From: Fimbriimonas sp.
GTDB taxonomy: Bacteria > Armatimonadota > Fimbriimonadia > Fimbriimonadales > Fimbriimonadaceae
DNA length: 12,049 nt
Reading direction: 5' to 3'
NCBI GenBank assembly: GCA_030447945.1
Contig: JAUJNV010000059.1
Location: forward strand, 1-12,049
Below are positions 1 to 7,024 of the stretch, in pieces. Each line of letters opens with the position of its first letter. Position 1 is the first letter of the stretch. A program made the position numbers and the translations under genes. The notes under the pieces were generated by a model. That model was not told where the DNA came from and searched no databases. It saw nothing but the letters and a program-made list of their open reading frames with translations.

Positions 1-11
1 GTGTCTGGATT

Positions 12-1133
12 TCAGACGTTTGCTATTCGGATCTTTATCGCCTGCAGCCCTAATGTTTGCGGGGCGGGCGAGAGGAGATCGACATTGAAGGTGTGCCCTT
101 GGCCAACGAGCTTGCGCGTGGTGGGGCTGTTCGACAGGTGCTCCACGGTGAACCCGGGAACGCCCGCCATGCCGAAAGGGAAGTCGCTGTCGTCGGGAAG
201 CCGAACTTCCCAACCTAGCCTGGCCTTGGTATGCAACTCGCGAGGCACGACCAGTGTCGGCTCGCCGTCCCTCACCTCGAGATGCATGCCGTCCAACGTC
301 ACGACCTCAGATTGTTCGACCCAGTCGTAGGCACGTGCCTCGATCTCGACCTCTTGGGCCTCCTCGGAGTTGGGAATAAACAGGCTCAGTTCGCCTGCCC
401 TCGAGTCTCGGGGTACCTCGACGGTACGTGGCGGACGCGAAAGCGCGGCGTAGGTCGACCGCGTGGGCTTAATCCGGAGTACTCGCTCGCCCCGCCCCGG
501 AACGGGGAGGCTCACCCTGACCTCGTCTCTTTCCCCGGTGCGCCAAGCGACCCCCCGTGCGTCTTCCTTGGATGGCATCTGGGCCCTCTCTTCCGCGGAG
601 ATCGCCACCTGGGGGGCGGCGACGGCCCGTATGGGCCAACTCTTCTCGACCTTCCCATTCACCACCATGAGGAGCTCCAGCCCTTTGGGCGTCCGCGAAT
701 AGCCCCGCAGAATCCGTATCGTGGTGATGCCGCCAAAGGACTCGGCGAAGCGGGCGCGACGGATGGCGTACCTTCGGCCGGCGGCGTCCACAGCGGCGAA
801 TTGTATCCGGCCGTTCATCGTCCACGGCCAGGGCCTCTGCCCGGTGCCGGTTGCGATTTGCACGCACACGATGGCGGCATCTTCCTCTTGGCACGACACG
901 GAGTGCGCCACGCCCCCGCCGAGCTCCACACGGATTGTCTTGCCGGCGGCTGCGACTTCCTGTCGGAGGAGCCGTGTGGTCGCGACGAAAGGCATCCTGC
1001 GGTTGATGGATCTCGCCGAGTCCCTCTGCACGATCCGGCTCGTGGCGTAGCCGCCACTCAGCACCGCGACGAGCGCAACCGCGGCTTGCGCCGGACGTCG
1101 GGTGCCTGTGGTCGGTCCCCAGGGGAGAGCCAT
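12..1133 (-). CDS. Hypothetical protein with N-terminal membrane anchor or signal
   Basis: This is a complete 373-residue frame from ATG at 1133 to TGA at 12. A GGAG lies about 6 bases before the ATG, which supports the start. Residues about 15-30 (AQAAVALVAVLSGGYA) follow two arginines and form a single hydrophobic segment, so the protein is probably exported or anchored with the rest outside the membrane. The remainder alternates short hydrophobic and charged stretches with many Val, Thr and Arg, as expected for beta-sandwich modules. I see no catalytic motif, cysteine pair or sorting signal that identifies a family. The only cysteines are near residues 80-90 (SVSCQEEDAAIVCVQ), a possible disulfide. 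It is divergent from the stress protein at 1235. I do not recognise the family; an envelope role is inferred from the N-terminus only. Confidence 0.75.
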   Translation of the reverse strand: MALPWGPTTGTRRPAQAAVALVAVLSGGYATSRIVQRDSARSINRRMPFVATTRLLRQEVAAAGKTIRVELGGGVAHSVSCQEEDAAIVCVQIATGTGQRPWPWTMNGRIQFAAVDAAGRRYAIRRARFAESFGGITTIRILRGYSRTPKGLELLMVVNGKVEKSWPIRAVAAPQVAISAEERAQMPSKEDARGVAWRTGERDEVRVSLPVPGRGERVLRIKPTRSTYAALSRPPRTVEVPRDSRAGELSLFIPNSEEAQEVEIEARAYDWVEQSEVVTLDGMHLEVRDGEPTLVVPRELHTKARLGWEVRLPDDSDFPFGMAGVPGFTVEHLSNSPTTRKLVGQGHTFNVDLLSPAPQTLGLQAIKIRIANV

Positions 1134-1234
1134 CGCAACTCCATGATAGCCTAACTCGGAGCGGAAGGAACCTGCGCGCTCTGAGAAACGCCTACTGTTT
1201 GGACTATGGCCCCAAGGGGAGGAAGGAAAACGAG

Positions 1235-1993
1235 ATGGCGAACACGATCTATGCGGCTTTTGCGGACGCCACGTTAGCCGAGAAGGCGGCCGGCGCGCTG
1301 CTCGACTTCGGGGCGCGGAACGAAGACATCAGCGTCGTCCGCTATCACGAGTACCAGCCCCCGGAGACGACTTACGCGCCTCCAGGCACCACCGGCACCC
1401 TCACCGGCAGCGAGCTCACGACGCCTCACGATCCTGTGGCGGACGCCCACGCAATCGCGGTTAAGGCCCACGCTGAGCACGCCCACTCCTCAATGACCGA
1501 CCCTGCCACGGGACTCACCACGACTTACGTCGCTCCCGATTCCAACCAGGCGGTCACCGGCGACGAGCGGATGGAGCCGGATGCCGAAGCAAAGCTCGGA
1601 ATTTCGACGACGACCCCCGCGGACGCCGCGGCCGGTGCCGTCAAGGGAACGGCCATTGGTGTAGGTGTAGGTGCGGCGGCGGCGCTCGCGGCGCTGCTGA
1701 TCCCCGGGGTGGGACTCATCCTCGGCGGCGGTGCCCTGGCGGCAGCTTTGGGCGGTGTCGCCGCCACGGCGGCAGCCGGGGGCGTCGCCGGGGGCGTGGC
1801 GGGATACCTCAAGGATCAGGGCTTGGACGATCATGTCGCCGCAGGTTACAACAGCACGGTCAGCGGTGGCGGCGCATTGCTCGCGATCACGGTCCCTTCA
1901 CAGAAGGTGGACGAGGTCGAAGCAAGGCGCATCCTGGAAAAGTACGGGGCGAGCAACGTGCACCTCCAAGCCGCTCGCCGCATCCTTTCCTGA
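1235..1993 (+). CDS. Glycine-zipper general stress protein (YflT-like N-terminus)
   Basis: The ATG at 1235 has a strong Shine-Dalgarno (GGGGAGGAAGG, about 1216-1226) and gives 252 residues; an in-frame TTG at 1199 is less likely because that Shine-Dalgarno would lie inside the gene. Residues 1-36 (MANTIYAAFADATLAEKAA then GALLDFGARNEDISVV) match the start of the general-stress/YflT-like fold, in which a small alpha/beta unit deals with paired residues or helices. Residues about 37-125 are a polar Thr/Pro/His-rich linker. Residues 133-190 are a long Gly/Ala-rich glycine zipper (AAGAVKGTAIGVGVGAAAA onward), probably membrane-inserting. The C-terminus (SGGGALLAITVPSQKVDEVE, then an ILEKYGA motif) resembles the second half of DUF1269-like stress proteins. 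No enzymatic residues are visible. It may be a stress-inducible envelope protein; the exact biochemical role is unknown for this family. Confidence 0.75.
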   Translation: MANTIYAAFADATLAEKAAGALLDFGARNEDISVVRYHEYQPPETTYAPPGTTGTLTGSELTTPHDPVADAHAIAVKAHAEHAHSSMTDPATGLTTTYVAPDSNQAVTGDERMEPDAEAKLGISTTTPADAAAGAVKGTAIGVGVGAAAALAALLIPGVGLILGGGALAAALGGVAATAAAGGVAGGVAGYLKDQGLDDHVAAGYNSTVSGGGALLAITVPSQKVDEVEARRILEKYGASNVHLQAARRILS

Positions 1994-2005
1994 GCCACCC
2001 GGGAT

Positions 2006-2040
2006 GAGGATCGCGGGGCATACGCGCCTCCGCGATCCTC
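2006..2040. terminator. Perfect 11-bp inverted repeat between convergent genes
   Basis: GAGGATCGCGG (2006-2016) pairs perfectly with CCGCGATCCTC (2030-2040) across a 13-base loop. It starts 12 bases after the stop of the stress protein and lies between two convergent genes. No good T tract follows on the + side (CTGCTGCTTT), so it may be a weak or bidirectional terminator, or only an mRNA-stabilising hairpin. Confidence 0.5.
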
Positions 2041-2112
2041 CTGCTGCTTTCGCAGATGCGACGTCGGGTGCCGGTGCGACCTGATTTTGAAGCCCCTTCG
2101 TTACGAGAGCCG

Positions 2113-3021
2113 TTAGGGGATCACTTTGAGGCCGCGCAGCAGCCGGGTGGCGAGAAACGGCACCAGCTTCGTGTCGCTGCTGTGCCCCTTGGTGAAGACG
2201 GCCAGGACGAACTCTCGCCCGTCGCGCGCTCGCACGTGGGCGACGTCGTGGCGAACTTCGCTCGTGTAGCCCGCTTTCGACCACAGGCCGGTGCCCTTCG
2301 GCAGCACTTCTCCCGTGAACTGGCGGGACTGGTAGTCGGCCTCTCCGTCCGCGAGGGTCTTCCGCCGCAGATACCCGCGCATCCACGCGCACCAGCGCGG
2401 CGTAACGATCTTGTCCTGGGCGATTTCCGCCATCAACCTCAAGCACGCGTTCGGGGTGAGGGAGTTCCGGAGCTCAAACTTGGGCCCGTAGCCTTGGCGC
2501 TCGCGGCCATAGGGGGCCTCGTTCCACGTCTTTTGGCACGCGTTGACCCCCGTGTAGCCCATCGAGGCGAACCAACGGTTGACCGCCTGCCTCCGCTCCA
2601 TCCACCTCGCCAGTTCCTTCGGTGACAACTCTGGTCCACCGGTGGTGCCGGTAACCGCGTCGAGGACGAGGCCGGTGGCGTCGTTGGAGGAGTCCACGAT
2701 CATGTCCTTCACGCCCCGTTCCAACTCTGCGCTCAGCTTAAGTCGCTTTTGCTCAAGAAGCTCCGCGGTGTAAGCGAGGTAGAAAAGCTTCACCACACTC
2801 GCCGGGTACATCGGGTTGTCGCCCCGATAAGACCCCGAGCGGTAGGTGCCGCGCACCCGGTCCAGTTCGGCCACGGCGACACCGAGTTGCTCCGGCTTCA
2901 TGCCCTTCGCGGAGTATTGGGCGACCGTAGCGTCGACCGCGTCGCGCGCCAAAGCCGTGAGGTCCGTCTCTACTTGGCCGCCCGCGGTGAAAATCGCCAT
3001 TGCCGTCCATGCGCCTACCAC
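2113..3021 (-). CDS. Serine hydrolase, class A beta-lactamase fold
   Basis: The frame is 302 residues from GTG at 3021; an ATG at 3000 would give 295. The acylation motif SxxK is S75-V-V-K78 in MYPASVVKLF. The SDN-like motif is S111-S112-N113 in MIVDSSNDAT, and the KTG-like triad is K249-A250-G251 in SKAGYTSEVRHD. These three motifs at these spacings define the beta-lactamase/transpeptidase-like fold (COG2367 type). The Glu of the class A omega loop (E166) is not evident: the corresponding region reads FELRNSLTP. Real lactam hydrolysis is therefore uncertain, and a peptidoglycan-related or other esterase/peptidase role is possible. The N-terminus has only a short uncharged hydrophobic stretch (VVGAWTAMAIFTAGG), so a signal peptide is not convincing with either start; there is no upstream in-frame ATG, GTG or TTG before the divergent gene. 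It is divergent from the acylphosphatase gene, with a 46-bp gap. Confidence 0.85.
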   Translation of the reverse strand: MVGAWTAMAIFTAGGQVETDLTALARDAVDATVAQYSAKGMKPEQLGVAVAELDRVRGTYRSGSYRGDNPMYPASVVKLFYLAYTAELLEQKRLKLSAELERGVKDMIVDSSNDATGLVLDAVTGTTGGPELSPKELARWMERRQAVNRWFASMGYTGVNACQKTWNEAPYGRERQGYGPKFELRNSLTPNACLRLMAEIAQDKIVTPRWCAWMRGYLRRKTLADGEADYQSRQFTGEVLPKGTGLWSKAGYTSEVRHDVAHVRARDGREFVLAVFTKGHSSDTKLVPFLATRLLRGLKVIP

Positions 3022-3030
3022 GTGAGCAGG

Positions 3031-3060
3031 TTTACCCGACCCCGGGGCCCCAGGGATAAT
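3031..3060 (+). promoter_or_regulatory. Candidate promoter for acylphosphatase operon
   Basis: TTTACC (3031-3036) and GATAAT (3055-3060) are separated by 18 bases and resemble -35 and -10 boxes. The -10 ends only 7 bases before the acylphosphatase ATG (3068), so transcription would begin at or next to the start codon. No clear Shine-Dalgarno is present there. The intervening bases contain CCCCGGGGCCCC, an overlapping pair of short palindromes. Confidence 0.35.
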
Positions 3061-3067
3061 CCGACCA

Positions 3068-3340
3068 ATGGGCGCGATCCGGGCCGTCGTGTGGGGAAGG
3101 GTACAGGGAGTCGGATTCCGCTACTACGTGTCGCGTGTCGCGCAGGAGCTTGGCGTGGACGGTGAGGTGTGGAACCGCCGTGACGGCGGCGTGGAGGTGA
3201 TTGCGGGCCCCGAGGACCCTCAGGCGCGGCAGGAGTTCCTTCAGAGGCTGAAGGAGGGGCCGGGTCGGGTGGAGGCGGTCGACGTGCAGCCGTGGGCGGG
3301 GGAGGTCCGCCGGGGATTTCGCGTCGGGCTGACTCGGTAG
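3068..3340 (+). CDS. acyP: Acylphosphatase
   Basis: This 90-residue protein has the usual acylphosphatase size (about 90-100). It hydrolyses the carboxyl-phosphate bond of acyl phosphates in the cytosol. The active-site signature GRVQGVGFRYYV lies at residues 10-21, with the phosphate-binding Arg at R18 in GVGFR and the catalytic Asn at N36 in VWNRRDGG. The C-terminal beta segment (FRVGL) is also typical. Synthesis starts at ATG 3068, where no good Shine-Dalgarno is seen, and a -10-like hexamer ends 7 bases upstream. It heads the + strand group 3068-4710 and is divergent from the serine hydrolase. The identification is secure; the physiological substrate is not known for most bacterial acylphosphatases. 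Confidence 0.95.
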   Translation: MGAIRAVVWGRVQGVGFRYYVSRVAQELGVDGEVWNRRDGGVEVIAGPEDPQARQEFLQRLKEGPGRVEAVDVQPWAGEVRRGFRVGLTR

Positions 3341-3442
3341 GGGGTGGAACGCCTGGGGACGCACGAAGTCCAAAGAAGGGTGAGAACTCCAGGAGAGCAC
3401 CCGTCTGGTTCCGAAGGCTCTGATCTAAGCACGGATGGAGGA

Positions 3443-3790
3443 ATGCGGGAGGCCGATGCCGGCGTCTTCGAGTCGGGCCGTCCCTCTTCCCTCCAGCCGG
3501 TCGAAGATCCCGAGCCGCCGACCGCACTTCAGGGACCCGGCGGCGACTCGCGCCCGGATCGGCGTGACCCCGGCGGCTTCGACGATATCGAAGAGGACGC
3601 GCGCATGACGACCACGCGGCACCCCGACCAGCAGCCGGAGGTCCAGCACGAAGACCCGGAGCGGTTAGAGGCCCAGCGCGTGGATCAGGACGACGAGATT
3701 GTGGGACAACCCCTGGGTCCGGGCGACGAAGAGATCAACGTCCTGCGTCCCCGAATCTCGAAGAAGGGCGCGGAGAGTTCGCAGCTTTAG
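3443..3790 (+). CDS. Small acidic, probably disordered protein 1
   Basis: The reading frame is open from GTG 3344 to the stop at 3788-3790, but 3344-3442 has poor G/C at third positions and looks untranslated. From ATG 3443 onward the third positions become strongly G/C, so I take about 115 residues. The start is uncertain: GGAGGA abuts ATG 3443 with no spacer, while ATG 3605 has a well-spaced GAGGA (3593-3597) and would give a 61-residue protein starting MTTTRHPDQQPE. The product is rich in Asp, Glu, Pro, Gln and Arg with almost no hydrophobic or aromatic residues and no cysteine, so it is probably disordered. I recognise no family. It lies nine bases before the next gene, which suggests a shared mRNA. 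Confidence 0.5.
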   Translation: MREADAGVFESGRPSSLQPVEDPEPPTALQGPGGDSRPDRRDPGGFDDIEEDARMTTTRHPDQQPEVQHEDPERLEAQRVDQDDEIVGQPLGPGDEEINVLRPRISKKGAESSQL

Positions 3791-3799
3791 GAGACGACT

Positions 3800-4063
3800 A
3801 TGCCGACAGACAATGTATACGGAGAGAACCATCCGCCCGAGGAAGACAGCGCCCCCGATGCACCGAGCGTTCGCGAGCAGGTGGCGGATGCGGACAAAGC
3901 GAAGGGCACCGCGGACGACCTGGACGAAACGCGCCGTCAGATGACGCAGGACACCGAGCTATCCGGAGGGGCCGGGCGAGCGGAAACGCCCCGTGACGGC
4001 CCCAGCCAAGGCATCTACTCACGGCCGGAGGACGACGCCGGCGAAGATCCCAGCCCGAGCTAG
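3800..4063 (+). CDS. Small acidic, probably disordered protein 2
   Basis: The 87-residue product starts at ATG 3800 with a well-placed AGGAG (3789-3793), which supports translation. It starts MPTDNVYGENHPPEEDSAPD and is rich in Asp, Glu, Pro, Ala and Thr; a middle section with heptad-like spacing (REQVADADKAKGTADDLDE) may form a short helix. There is no signal peptide, membrane segment, cysteine or tryptophan. The composition resembles that of small stress or hydrophilin-type proteins, but I recognise no family. Its TAG stop (4061-4063) overlaps the GTG start of the esterase gene by one base (TAGTG), which suggests translational coupling. It follows the other small acidic protein, with which I see no convincing similarity. 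Confidence 0.65.
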   Translation: MPTDNVYGENHPPEEDSAPDAPSVREQVADADKAKGTADDLDETRRQMTQDTELSGGAGRAETPRDGPSQGIYSRPEDDAGEDPSPS

Positions 4064-4710
4064 TGCGGGCGAACCTCTCCAGCGCCGTGCGCGAGCCTCA
4101 TGGTGCCGCCCCGGAGGCACCCACCCTCGTGCTTCTCCACGGGCTCGGCAGCAGCGAGGCCGACCTAATGGCATTTGCGCCGATGCTTCCGCCGATGCTA
4201 CGCGTCATCGCCTACCGTGCGCCCCACTCCTACACCGTAGGGAGCGCCTGGTTTGATATCGGCTGGTCGAGCGGCGCGATCTCGATGGACGAGAGCCAGG
4301 CACGGGCGACTTCGATCTTCTCGTGGATGCCTTGGAGCGGCTGGGGCCTGAGGTTCGATCTCGCCGCGTCGTGCTCGGCGGATTCAGCCAGGGAGCGATG
4401 ATGAGCCTCGCCGTCGCCCTCAACCGGCCCGACCTGATGAGCGGCGTGCTCCTCATGAGCGGAGGGGTGTTGCCCCAGTTCGTGCCCAAGGATGCGCCTC
4501 CCCAGCTACAGCAGTTGCCGTTCCTCGCGCAGCACGGGCTGTACGACGGCGTACTGCCGGTGACGCTGGGCCGGGAGGTGAAGGCACTTCTAGAACGGCT
4601 GGGCGCGCCGGTCGACTATCGCGAGTATCCGATGGCTCACGAGGTGAGCATGGACAGCCTCTCCAGACGCCTTCGCGTGGCTGAATCCGGTGCTCGGGAT
4701 CGTCCGCTAG
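4063..4710 (+). pseudogene. Phospholipase/carboxylesterase, two compensating frameshifts
   Basis: This is an alpha/beta hydrolase of the phospholipase/carboxylesterase (YpfH/EstB-like) family, which cleaves short acyl esters in the cytosol. The frame begins at GTG 4063 and carries the oxyanion-loop motif LLHGLGSSE (residues 24-32). At about 4306-4311 the homology passes to another frame, which carries the nucleophile motif GGFSQGA (Ser about 109), the acid Asp in LYDGVLPV (about 162) and the His in MAHEVS (about 193). At about 4662-4665 it returns to the original frame for DAFAWLNPVLGIVR and a TAG at 4708-4710. One base appears missing at the first site and one extra at the second. Corrected, the protein would be about 215 residues, normal for the family, with an intact triad. 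As given, translation stops at 4399-4401. It is either a sequencing artefact or a very recent pseudogene. Confidence 0.85.
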
Positions 4711-5556
4711 CGCTTCCGCGAGGGGTGCCCCCGAAGCGTTTGGCCTGCTTTGCGGCGGTACATGTCCTTGTCCGCGGCCTCCATGAGGGTCGGCATGGTA
4801 GCACCGTCGCGGCCGACGGTCGCGATCCCGTAGCTGAAAGAGGTGGAATGACCGGCCAAGTGGGTCGTGTCGTTGAACCTCGCCTCCGCCGCCGAGCGCG
4901 AATGGCCCAGGCACGGTCGCGGCCCGGCAGCACGAGCACGAACTCGTCGCCGCCGATCCGCCCGACGCTCCCCTCTTCGCCGATCATCCGCTCGAGGATG
5001 CGCACGAGACTCTGAAGCGCCTGGTCGCCATAGGCGTGGCCCTGCACGTCGTTCAACTCCTTGAGCCGGTCGCAGTCGACCATCACGATCGACACGACCG
5101 GGCCGCCCCCGAGGAGCGGTCGATGGCGGCTTGCGCCGTGGACTCGATAGCGAGCCGGTTCTGAGCGCCCGTCAGCGGGTCCTGCGTCGCCAGGTGCATA
5201 GAGCGTCGCACCCGCTTCTCCATCGTGTCGACCAGCAGCATCGTCGCGGTGAGGACGGCGGCTCCGGTGGCGATTTCGAGCCCGAGGCCGTTGGGCTTGA
5301 CGAGCCCCACGTGAAATCCTATGCCGATCATCGCAACCAACGTCGCCGCAATGATCGAGCCCTGCTCGCCGGCCGTCCCGCTGGGTTGCGTGCACGACCG
5401 GCGCGACATAGGCCAGGCGAAGGGATGTGGGGCAACCCGAAGCCAGTCGGCACCGACGATTCCCGCGAGCAAGAACAGGGCGTCAGCCACCGCCCGCACG
5501 CGCGCAGACCGCCAGTACGCCTCCTGAACGGAGGCGAATTTTTTCCCAGCGTCCAT
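4707..5556 (-). pseudogene. Membrane diguanylate cyclase (GGDEF), frameshifted
   Basis: The ATG at 5556 has a strong GGAGGAG; a GTG at 5562 is too close to it. Residues about 20-42, 66-88 and 90-112 are three hydrophobic segments, so the domain is membrane-bound. A GGDEF domain follows: DPLTGAQNR, then MVDCDRLKELND with the metal-binding Asp, GHAYGDQAL, and the catalytic GRIGGDEFVLVLPG. The domain makes cyclic di-GMP from two GTP. I see no RxxD I-site just before GGDEF, so product inhibition may be absent. Two frameshifts break it: one base missing at a C5 run (5106-5110, G-run on the coding strand) and one at about 4885-4900, after which the frame continues through SFSYGIATVG and ADKDMYRRK to TAG. 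Corrected, it would be about 283 residues. The stop overlaps that of the convergent esterase (CTAG, 4707-4710). Confidence 0.85.
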
Positions 5557-5620
5557 CGCCACTCCTCCCAGATTGCCCCCGCTCCCATGGTCGTATTCTC
5601 GGAACCGTCGTAATTGAGAC

Positions 5621-7012
5621 TCAGGCTCGGGATCGACGCCTCCTCGATCCGCCTAATTTTCGCAAACGTTCCGCTCTTCCTGACGCCGAGTTTATCATGA
5701 AAGCCACGTCCAAGGAGAGAAACCGGTAAAGGAGCCGTGTCACCCGCGAGGCGCCTGGCTGGCGGGTGCCGGCGGCGCGATCTCTAAGGGAGCCATCGGA
5801 GTCGGCGACCGCCGCCTCGATGTGGTCAACGGCCTCCGACACGCTCTGGTGTAGGCTCTCCGTCGCATCGACTCTGAGCTGCGCATCCTTGGTCTCCTGG
5901 GCGATCTGCCCGACGGTGGCCGGAGGCTCGCCAGGAGCGGCCGTCGGGCTGGTTCCCAGGTCAATAGCGAGCCGGAGCTTGGGCACGAGCGACAGCACCC
6001 CGATCTGAATGCAGGCCGCGACGGGCACTGCGAGGATCATTCCGAGGATCCCCAGCAGGGCGTTACCGGCCAGCAGGGCCATGATGCTCAGGATCAGGTG
6101 GAGCCCGACCTGACCGCCGAGGATCCGCGGCGAGATCAGCTGATCGAAAATTACCTGGTGCAGAATGACGCTCGTGCCGACCGCCAAGGCGGCGTGCTGC
6201 CATCCTCCGCTGACGAAGGCGACCCCCGCCGTGAGCACGATCGTGAGGATCGCGCCGATGTACGGCACCGCGTACAGAACCCCAGCGATGACTCCCAGGA
6301 TAAGCGCGCTCGGCACTCGAATCGCCCACAGGAGCAGGCCCGTCGCGACTCCGTTCAACAGGGAGACGAGCGCCAGGCCCCGGAGATACTTCGCGAAGAT
6401 AGTGCTGACCTCCGTCAGTGCCGTCTGCACCGCTTGGCGCCTCCCGTGAGGCACCAGCAAGAGGCCCTTGCCGAGGATCAGATGGAAGTCCTTCAGAGCC
6501 CAGAAGGCAACGATGGGGATGATGACGATCCAGATGAGGTTCCCGACGACGCTCGCGCCGGCTTCCGCTACCCAAGTGGAGCGGGAAAACCCTCCTTGGA
6601 CGCCCGAAAGGGAGCGGGCGGCGAGGTCGCTGGCCGGGGCCGGCAGGCCCAGACTGAGGAACGACCGGCGAAGCCCCTGTGGGCTGAGGTCGGGAAAGAT
6701 CTTCTTGAACTCGACTTGGATATGACTCGCCTGATCCATGATGGGCGGGGTCAGAAGAAAGAGGGTGAGGGCGAGCGCGAGGATGAATCCGACGAAGATT
6801 ACGGCCGATGCCCACATTCGGGTCCACCCGCGGGCCTCCATCCGGTCCACCACCGGATCGAGGATCGTCGCCAGCATCAGGGCGAGCCCCAGCGGAATCC
6901 ATATCTCGCGCACGAGGTACACGACGTAGAGCAGAACGAGCGCAGCGACCAGGATGAGCGCCGCCCTTCGCCACCACCCGGCCTCGGGCCAGGGAATCAC
7001 GAGTTGCCTCAA
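5621..7012 (-). CDS. AI-2E family transporter (PerM/YhhT-type)
   Basis: The 463-residue protein has many hydrophobic segments: about 16-34, 38-55, 67-88, 155-173, 213-231, 235-268 and 303-344. The family signature region is AVPYIGAILT (248-257), then DQLISPRILGGQVGLHLIL (290-308) and LLGILGMILAVPVAA (319-333), which is typical of AI-2E/PerM exporters. Members are linked to autoinducer-2 or to Na+/H+ exchange, but the substrate cannot be read from the sequence. Beyond residue 348 there is a polar 115-residue tail ending in an Arg-rich stretch (RKLGGSRRRRSRA), longer than in most members I know. The start is TTG 7012 with AAGGTG upstream; GTG 7000 is the alternative. It reads toward the GGDEF gene 64 bp away, so the two may be cotranscribed. 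Confidence 0.9.
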   Translation of the reverse strand: MRQLVIPWPEAGWWRRAALILVAALVLLYVVYLVREIWIPLGLALMLATILDPVVDRMEARGWTRMWASAVIFVGFILALALTLFLLTPPIMDQASHIQVEFKKIFPDLSPQGLRRSFLSLGLPAPASDLAARSLSGVQGGFSRSTWVAEAGASVVGNLIWIVIIPIVAFWALKDFHLILGKGLLLVPHGRRQAVQTALTEVSTIFAKYLRGLALVSLLNGVATGLLLWAIRVPSALILGVIAGVLYAVPYIGAILTIVLTAGVAFVSGGWQHAALAVGTSVILHQVIFDQLISPRILGGQVGLHLILSIMALLAGNALLGILGMILAVPVAACIQIGVLSLVPKLRLAIDLGTSPTAAPGEPPATVGQIAQETKDAQLRVDATESLHQSVSEAVDHIEAAVADSDGSLRDRAAGTRQPGASRVTRLLYRFLSLDVAFMINSASGRAERLRKLGGSRRRRSRA

Positions 7013-7024
7013 ACCGACATCACC

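Noticed and set aside
231..1154. A long + strand frame (307 codons)
   Set aside because: It runs antisense to the - strand gene with the better start and Shine-Dalgarno, and its product is of low complexity, rich in Arg, Pro and Gly, with no domain.
4175..4200. Short direct repeat GCCGATGCT in the esterase gene
   Set aside because: It encodes the short APMLPPML sequence and is only a coding coincidence.
4323..5015. An independent + gene starting at GTG 4323
   Set aside because: Its start lies inside the esterase domain and its far end is antisense to the GGDEF gene; it is the middle part of the frameshifted esterase.
4637..5395. An independent - gene of 252 codons
   Set aside because: Only its middle part (about 5107-4890) matches GGDEF; both ends are out-of-frame shadows of the frameshifted gene.
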